Positions 5,188-8,782 of a DNA stretch of 8,782 bases are shown one piece after another (the stretch's first letter is position 1; the number at the start of each line of letters is the position of its first letter). The position numbers and the translations under genes were made by a program. The DNA comes from C7867-002 sp964637485 (GTDB lineage Bacteria > Patescibacteriota > Minisyncoccia > Phycocordibacterales > PALSA-1337). The notes below the pieces were generated by a model. That model was given only the letters and a program-made list of their open reading frames with translations. It was not told where the DNA came from and made no database searches. Location: assembly GCA_964637485.1 (NCBI GenBank), contig CAZWUU010000023.1, positions 1-8,782 of the forward strand, written 5' to 3'.

Positions 5188-6119
5188 TGCCAGAACTTCC
5201 TGAAGTACAAACGACTGTAAACGGCCTTAATAAGCATCTGAAAAAGCTGAAAATAGATGATGTTTGGACTGATTACAACAGCAAGCACCACAAAGGAAAG
5301 GATTCCATAAAAGATCCCGCCTATTTCAAACATTTCAAGAAAGTGGTTTCTGGCTCAGAAATAGTGGATGCAGAGCGAGTGGCAAAAAATATTCTGATTC
5401 ATCTGAGCAAAGATGATCGCAAATACACCGTTCTTATTCACATGAAAATGACTGGTCATTTACTGTACGGTAAATATTTTTATGATAACGGTGCAAACAA
5501 ATGGCAAGCTGACGAGACAGAATCCCCCGCCCTGAGAGATCCCTATAATAGATTTGTTCATTTAGTCTTTTCGCTATCGAACGGAAAACACCTGGCACTA
5601 TCTGATACCAGAAAATTCGCCAAGGTTACACTGCTTGAAGAAGAGAATCCTAGAGACAGTCTCCATCTCAATGAAATAGGTCCTGACCCGATAAACGAAA
5701 AATTTCCCTACAAGCTATTTTTGGAGAGAGTAAATCTTCGCCCGAGTGGCAAGATAAAACAAGTTCTCATGGATCAAACTGTGATCGCTGGCGTAGGAAA
5801 TATTTACAGCGACGAATCACTGTGGAGAGCCGGGATACATCCTGAATCCAGGGTTTCAAAAATAGATGGCGATAAATTTAAATCGCTTCATAAAGCGCTC
5901 ATTTCAGTATTAAAACGCGGAATAGATTTCGGTGGAGACTCTATGTCAGACTACCGAAATATTTACGGAGAAAAGGGAGAGTTTCAGGAACATCATAAGG
6001 TGTATCAAAAGAAAGGAGAAAAATGTTCCGCTCCAGAGTGCAACGGTCTTATCATAAGAAAAATCGTGGGTGGCAGAAGCTCCCATTTTTGCAATACTCA
6101 TCAAAAATTATTTATCTAG
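5187..6119 (+). CDS. mutM: Formamidopyrimidine-DNA glycosylase (Fpg/MutM)
   Basis: Base-excision repair enzyme that removes 8-oxoguanine and formamidopyrimidines and cuts by beta,delta-elimination. The N-terminus PELPEV provides catalytic Pro2 and Glu3. K67 in ERVAKNIL corresponds to the conserved lysine, and HMKMTGHLL (85-93) matches the Fpg HLxMTG motif. The H2TH region is IKQVLMDQTVIAGVGNIYSDE (190-210). The C-terminal zinc finger (about 280-305) has C280, C285, C302 and H305, with the DNA-contacting arginine in GGRSSHFC (R297). The usual spacing is CxxC...CxxC, so the Cx4C first pair and the His as fourth ligand are variants. At 310 residues it is about 40 longer than E. coli Fpg, with extra sequence near 32-46 and 98-121. 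The last 12 bp overlap the opposing methyltransferase gene. Confidence 0.95.
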   Translation: MPELPEVQTTVNGLNKHLKKLKIDDVWTDYNSKHHKGKDSIKDPAYFKHFKKVVSGSEIVDAERVAKNILIHLSKDDRKYTVLIHMKMTGHLLYGKYFYDNGANKWQADETESPALRDPYNRFVHLVFSLSNGKHLALSDTRKFAKVTLLEEENPRDSLHLNEIGPDPINEKFPYKLFLERVNLRPSGKIKQVLMDQTVIAGVGNIYSDESLWRAGIHPESRVSKIDGDKFKSLHKALISVLKRGIDFGGDSMSDYRNIYGEKGEFQEHHKVYQKKGEKCSAPECNGLIIRKIVGGRSSHFCNTHQKLFI

Positions 6120-6590
6120 CAGACGATAGAGAAATATTCCTGTAGCAACAGATACATTGAGAGATTCCTTCTTCCCTGCCAAGGGTATTTCGGCTATATG
6201 ATCTGAAATTTCCAAAATCTTTTTGTCCACACCATCAACCTCCGAACCTAGAACAATTACGCATTTTCCTGTCACCAATAAATTCTTATAATCGACCGAC
6301 TTTGGATCCTGTTCCAAAGCTATCACCTGATAACCACCTTTTTTCAAACTTTTTATAAAAGATGCGACTTTTTCTTGCGACAGATGTTCCCAGTCAACCA
6401 TTTGTTCCGATCCTAGCGATACTTTTGCAAAATCTTTTCGCAAACGACCGAAGCGGTCCTTCGGCGTCGGAGTTGTACCACAACAATATATTTTAGAAAT
6501 ACCCAACGTTTCAGCCGTTCTAAATATGGAGCCTGCATTAAACACACTCCTTATGTTGTCCAGTATTAGTATTACCTCCCTCTTCGTCAT
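6108..6590 (-). CDS. SpoU/TrmH-family RNA 2'-O-methyltransferase
   Basis: Predicted SAM-dependent 2'-O-ribose methyltransferase of the SPOUT (trefoil-knot) class; 160 residues. Motif 1 is DNIRSVFNAGSIFRTAE (11-27), with N12 and R24 conserved. Motif 2 is VIVLGSEVDGVD (111-122). Motif 3 is AEIPLAGKKESLNVSVATGIFLY (133-155). Only the catalytic SPOUT domain is present, with no N-terminal L30e-like substrate domain and no TrmH-type C-terminal extension, so tRNA versus 23S rRNA as substrate cannot be decided. The start at 6590 is the first ATG before motif 1 and has an extended -10-like TGG-TAAGTT exactly 6 nt upstream. It is divergent from the pilin-like gene (28 bp apart) and convergent with mutM, overlapping by 12 bp. 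Confidence 0.9.
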   Translation of the reverse strand: MTKREVILILDNIRSVFNAGSIFRTAETLGISKIYCCGTTPTPKDRFGRLRKDFAKVSLGSEQMVDWEHLSQEKVASFIKSLKKGGYQVIALEQDPKSVDYKNLLVTGKCVIVLGSEVDGVDKKILEISDHIAEIPLAGKKESLNVSVATGIFLYRLLDK

Positions 6591-6595
6591 ATAAT
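6590..6595 (+). promoter_or_regulatory. -10 box for the pilin-like gene
   Basis: A perfect TATAAT that overlaps the first base of the divergent methyltransferase start codon (6588-6590). Predicted transcription start is near 6602, giving a leader of about 17 nt without a Shine-Dalgarno motif. Confidence 0.5.
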
Positions 6596-6596
6596 G

Positions 6597-6605
6597 AACT
6601 TACCA
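6597..6605 (-). promoter_or_regulatory. Extended -10-like element for the methyltransferase gene
   Basis: The minus strand reads TGG-TAAGTT followed by 6 nt and the ATG at 6590. The hexamer is weak, but its position repeats the spacing seen at 337, 2054 and 7812. Confidence 0.4.
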
Positions 6606-6618
6606 TTTCGCCAACATC

Positions 6619-7182
6619 ATGCAAACGCGAAACAGAAAAAACAGTAATTCCGCCTTTACGCTGATCGAATTACTCATTGTAATATCGATCATAGGCATGC
6701 TTGCTTCGATCACCCTCGTGGCACTAAATAACGCTCGCATGAAAGGCAGGGACGCAAAGAGACTATCAGACATGCAACAGATATATAATGCTTTGTATTC
6801 TTTTTATCTAGATAAAGGATGTTTGCCTATTCCTCAATCTTCAGGCTGTATCCCTTCGGCAAACTATCCTGTTGAAACAACCGCAGGAGCTTGGGACATG
6901 AGCTCTATAACTGCCGCAGGTACTCAAGGTAGTCATTTCCTTCCCTTTTTAGCCACATACAATTACTTAACACAAGTTCCTGTCGATCCAGTCAATAACG
7001 CGGCTTATCCTATGCTTTCAAACACTTTTGCTTATAGATATTATTGTTATCCGGTCGGATCAGGCAACGATGGCTTACATTTAGGATACTTCAGCGAAAT
7101 AACAGGCCAAGAGGTTATATACAGCGTCGTGAGAACTGGACAATCCGGCGCGTGGTCTGATTCAAACTTTATTTGTAAATAG
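6619..7182 (+). CDS. Type IV prepilin-like (pseudopilin) protein
   Basis: A 187-residue surface protein with a class III signal peptide: the basic leader MQTRNRKNSNSA is followed by FTLIELLIVISIIGMLASITLVAL, with the invariant glutamate at +5 (E17). Cleavage would occur between A12 and F13; alanine replaces the usual glycine at -1, which is tolerated in some prepilins. The hydrophobic alpha-1 helix continues into NNARMKGRDAKRLSDMQQIYNALYSFY, typical of pseudopilins of the GspG/PilE type, and QVPVDPVNN (119-127) resembles the conserved P-x-D-P segment of that group. Four cysteines (68, 77, 143, 186) could form two disulfides. No pilus assembly genes are nearby, so it may be a minor pilin encoded away from the main cluster. 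Confidence 0.87.
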   Translation: MQTRNRKNSNSAFTLIELLIVISIIGMLASITLVALNNARMKGRDAKRLSDMQQIYNALYSFYLDKGCLPIPQSSGCIPSANYPVETTAGAWDMSSITAAGTQGSHFLPFLATYNYLTQVPVDPVNNAAYPMLSNTFAYRYYCYPVGSGNDGLHLGYFSEITGQEVIYSVVRTGQSGAWSDSNFICK

Positions 7183-7194
7183 TTTTGCCGAAAA

Positions 7195-7812
7195 TCAAAG
7201 GAATTTATATTTCAGATTGAAATATATCCACACGCTTATGATGGCACCGAAGAAACACCACACTGAAGCTGACGTGTGAGTAGATATTAGTATGGTCATT
7301 ATCGCAGACACTATTCCCAATAATCCGTGTATTCGAAATCCTTTCTTGCTAGAAATAAGAGCTGAACCAACAACGACAATTATGTATGATAAAAAGTACA
7401 AACTCCCATCAAACGCACCTGGAGGATTGTAAAATATATGCTGACCCACCACAGCGATAATTAGAGGTCTCGTGAAAAGCATGTATACGGACCAGAGAGA
7501 AACTAGCGCGCCACCCACAACAAAATAACCCGTCAGCCATCGTCTGGGTTTATCCATAACATAAATAATGACAGGAATAATTATCGGCCAAACAACAAGA
7601 GCAAAAAATAAGAATCCGTAACCCGCTGATCTACATACACTACCCTGATTCAGATACATCCACTGAACACCTTCCAGAAATTGTTGGATCGCAAAAAGAA
7701 ATGGAACGATTGCGAGAATCCTTTGCTTCCTTGTAGCCACTCTTAGCGACACTCCTCCAGCGACAGCCAAGACTGCGCTAGCGGTAAAACTCGCTTCCAT
7801 AGACATGCACAT
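7195..7812 (-). CDS. DUF6629-like seven-helix integral membrane protein
   Basis: A 205-residue protein of unknown function that resembles the DUF6629 family from memory: it begins MCMSMEASFTASAVL (family pattern MCxSxxASF) and carries PFLFAIQQFLEGVQW (37-51) with the QQxxEG signature. Seven hydrophobic segments are visible at about 7-24, 32-46, 64-85, 94-113, 138-155, 160-178 and 182-200. The longer reading frame back to 7872 runs through tRNA-Lys and is not coding. The start at 7812 is set by the family N-terminus and by a perfect TATAAT 6 nt upstream. ATGs at 7806 and 7800 are also in frame. It begins 28 nt after the tRNA-Lys 3' end and converges on the pilin-like gene with a 12-bp gap. Confidence 0.8.
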   Translation of the reverse strand: MCMSMEASFTASAVLAVAGGVSLRVATRKQRILAIVPFLFAIQQFLEGVQWMYLNQGSVCRSAGYGFLFFALVVWPIIIPVIIYVMDKPRRWLTGYFVVGGALVSLWSVYMLFTRPLIIAVVGQHIFYNPPGAFDGSLYFLSYIIVVVGSALISSKKGFRIHGLLGIVSAIMTILISTHTSASVWCFFGAIISVWIYFNLKYKFL

Positions 7813-7815
7813 GTC
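7802..7815. repeat. Palindrome over the DUF6629-like start codon
   Basis: GACATG-CA-CATGTC, a 6-bp inverted repeat with a 2-nt centre, containing both the first and second in-frame ATG of the gene. It could be an operator or translation-affecting hairpin, or chance. Confidence 0.35.
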
Positions 7816-7818
7816 TAC

Positions 7819-7824
7819 ATTATA
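7819..7824 (-). promoter_or_regulatory. -10 promoter for the DUF6629-like gene, predicted leaderless
   Basis: TATAAT on the minus strand, followed by 6 nt (GTAGAC) and the ATG at 7812. The -35 position would fall in the acceptor end of tRNA-Lys. Confidence 0.65.
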
Positions 7825-7840
7825 TAAAATATTTCTACTG

Positions 7841-7913
7841 TGCGCCCAGTTGGAGTCGAACCAACGACCCACTCCTTAAAAGGGAGTTGCTCTACCAGCT
7901 GAGCTATGGGCGC
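7841..7913 (-). tRNA. tRNA-Lys, anticodon TTT
   Basis: Cloverleaf on the minus strand: acceptor GCGCCCA / TGGGCGC (perfect), T8 A9, D arm GCTC-AGCTGGTA-GAGC, anticodon stem ACTCC/GGAGT with loop CTTTTAA (anticodon TTT), variable loop GGGTC, T arm GTTGG-TTCGACT-CCAAC, A73. CCA is not encoded. The 5' end abuts a tandem repeat whose units copy the first nine bases of the tRNA. Confidence 0.97.
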
Positions 7914-7998
7914 GAGCGAGAGGAAAAATCAAAAAATGCTTTTTTGATTTTGACTCGAGCGAAGCGCCTATATCGTAGCAAAGCGCAGATATGGGCGC
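7914..7998. repeat. 85-bp-period repeat at the 5' end of tRNA-Lys, copy 1
   Basis: Ends at 7998 with TATGGGCGC, the same nine bases found at the tRNA-Lys 5' end (7905-7913), 85 bp apart. The 48-nt core (7956-8003) matches 8041-8088 with two differences and forms an 11-bp stem (7964-7974 with 7988-7998, one T-G) around a 13-nt loop. The first half is diverged and holds an AT-rich hairpin. Confidence 0.8.
7925..7951 (-). terminator. AT-rich perfect hairpin, possible terminator of holA
   Basis: AAAATCAAAAAA / TTTTTTGATTTT, a 12-bp perfect inverted repeat with loop TGC (plus-strand reading). On the minus strand the hairpin is followed by T-rich TTTTCCTC before tRNA-Lys, so it could end the holA transcript. 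The stem is AT-only except for one pair, weak for a classical terminator. Confidence 0.4.
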
Positions 7999-8083
7999 AC
8001 GAAGATAATGAAATGAACAGACTCGCTTGGACTTTTGGTCCGAGCGAAGCGCCTATATCGGAGCGAAGCGCAGATATGGGCGC
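7999..8083. repeat. 85-bp-period repeat near tRNA-Lys, copy 2
   Basis: Second copy, with the same 11-bp stem (8049-8059 with 8073-8083). Within each core GAGCGAAGCGC-like sequence appears twice (8043-8053 without its last base, and 8061-8071). The first half resembles copy 1 only near its end (GACTTTTGGTCCGAGCG against GATTTTGACTCGAGCG). The similarity stops at about 8088, before the holA stop codon; 8089-8123 holds only short AATTG/CAATT inverted repeats. Confidence 0.8.
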
Positions 8084-8123
8084 ACGAAACTAATTGCAAC
8101 GAACAATTGACAGATTACCACAA

Positions 8124-8753
8124 TTAGGTCTTTCTGCAATTGAGAATAATCTTTTCGAGCCCTATTTCCATATCAAGGATACCTCTGTGTGAATCGTGGT
8201 ACAAAGTCACAAGTTCCCCGGCGAGCCTTTTGTCACCTACTGATTTTGCTTTCCAGAACAGAATACCGACGAGTGATTCCGGTTCAATTCCGAGATCTAT
8301 AGCTTTCCTATAATTGCTCCAGGCACGAATTTGATCTCTATATACCGATTCTGCTATAGAAAAAACATTGAATTCCGTTCTGCTTTTTATGACGTCTTTT
8401 TCATCGCAAACTACTACCTTTTCAGCATATTTATCTAGTTTCTTTTTTATCTCAGCTCCGATTTTTGCTTCCAGCAAAATAAATATATTCTCAGATTCGC
8501 TAATGGCTTGAAACAGATCCACGTAATCGGCCTTCTCGTCCAAGCTATCGATTACCCTATCGATAAACACTATATATTTACTCGAAAATAATCCTTGTCC
8601 GCCCAAATGATTTTGGACTGTTGCGACAGACCAGTTGTCCGAATCTATTTTTACAAATGATGCATCAGGTTTCTTCTTTCGTAAATTATTTACAAGGACT
8701 CTAGCCTTCTCTCCGGCTGTTCTTATATCTGTTCCGTATTACGCGTAAAGCAT
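8124..8753 (-). CDS. holA: DNA polymerase III delta subunit (HolA-like), with an in-frame TAA at codon 5
   Basis: Delta opens the sliding clamp during clamp loading. From the ATG at 8753 the frame reads M L Y A stop Y G T D, then continues without interruption to 8124. The YGTDI...KARVLVNNLRKKKPDASFVKIDSDNW and GQGLFSSKYIVFID segments match the delta N-terminal region, and the later FILLEAKI, KLDKYAEKV and FWKAKSVGDKR segments suit the rest. At 209 codons it is much shorter than E. coli HolA (about 340), the shortening being towards the C-terminus. The TAA at 8741-8739 sits where family members have an aromatic or aliphatic residue. No ATG or GTG occurs in frame between the stop and TTG 8606, and starting there would remove the conserved N-terminus. 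It lies 42 bp from the sequence end, so a base error is the simplest explanation; a genuine pseudogene is possible. Confidence 0.7.
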
Positions 8754-8782
8754 GTTATTTGAGTTCTGCCCAATTATTGCGG

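Noticed and set aside
7178..7196. Terminator between the pilin-like gene and the DUF6629-like gene
   Set aside because: Only a 4-bp TTTT/AAAA inverted repeat around GCCG is present, too weak to support.
7813..7872. N-terminal extension of the DUF6629-like protein (20 extra residues)
   Set aside because: It is a translation of the tRNA-Lys and its spacer; the family N-terminus and the -10 box both place the start at 7812.
7887..8093. 68-residue plus-strand frame through tRNA-Lys and the repeats
   Set aside because: It consists of tRNA and repeat sequence, without a homologue-like pattern or promoter.
8124..8606. TTG 8606 as the true start of holA
   Set aside because: It removes the conserved YGTD and the first strand-helix unit of the delta subunit, which are clearly encoded upstream in the same frame.

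Overview
The window looks like a piece of a small-genome Patescibacteria/CPR (Parcubacteria-like) chromosome. This is inferred from compact housekeeping genes packed nose to nose, no visible Shine-Dalgarno sequence before any gene, a Mur ligase and a DNA polymerase III delta subunit that are short for their families, small membrane proteins of unknown function, and a type IV pilin-like gene. No plasmid, phage, transposase or CRISPR gene is seen. A run of 100 N (1319-1418) is an assembly gap inside a tandem repeat.

Layout. 1-274 (-) is the 5' part of a tmRNA that runs off the left edge. 337-801 (+) encodes a two-helix membrane protein and converges, through a bidirectional terminator (814-839), on a second small membrane protein (839-1177, -). 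1265-1688 holds a tRNA-Arg(GCG) whose 3' tail is repeated in a 163-bp tandem array; each unit contains a nested set of inverted repeats. rpsT (-) lies just upstream of that tRNA. Divergent from rpsT is the pair ruvA-murE-like (+). Then come a cell-wall amidase (-), mutM (+), a SpoU/TrmH-type RNA methyltransferase (-), a prepilin-like gene (+), a seven-helix DUF6629-like membrane protein (-), tRNA-Lys(TTT) (-) with an 85-bp-period repeat on its 5' side, and holA (-) at the right edge.

How it works together. The genes cover translation and ribosome rescue (tmRNA, tRNAs, S20, RNA methyltransferase), DNA repair and replication (RuvA, MutM, DNA polymerase III delta), peptidoglycan synthesis and remodelling (Mur ligase, amidase) and the cell surface (pilin-like protein, membrane proteins). 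Gene direction flips often, so most genes need their own promoter. At least four genes have a -10 box whose last base is exactly 6 nt before the ATG, which would place the transcription start on or next to the start codon (leaderless mRNA). Convergent pairs overlap at their stop codons.

The least ordinary structure is the pair of tandem arrays attached to tRNA genes. At tRNA-Arg the repeated block includes the tRNA 3' end; at tRNA-Lys it includes the 5' end. The complete Arg unit can be folded by eye into a compact, fully nested, multi-branched structure closed by an acceptor-like stem, so it may be a repeated tRNA-like RNA or a hairpin-rich mobile or recombinogenic repeat.
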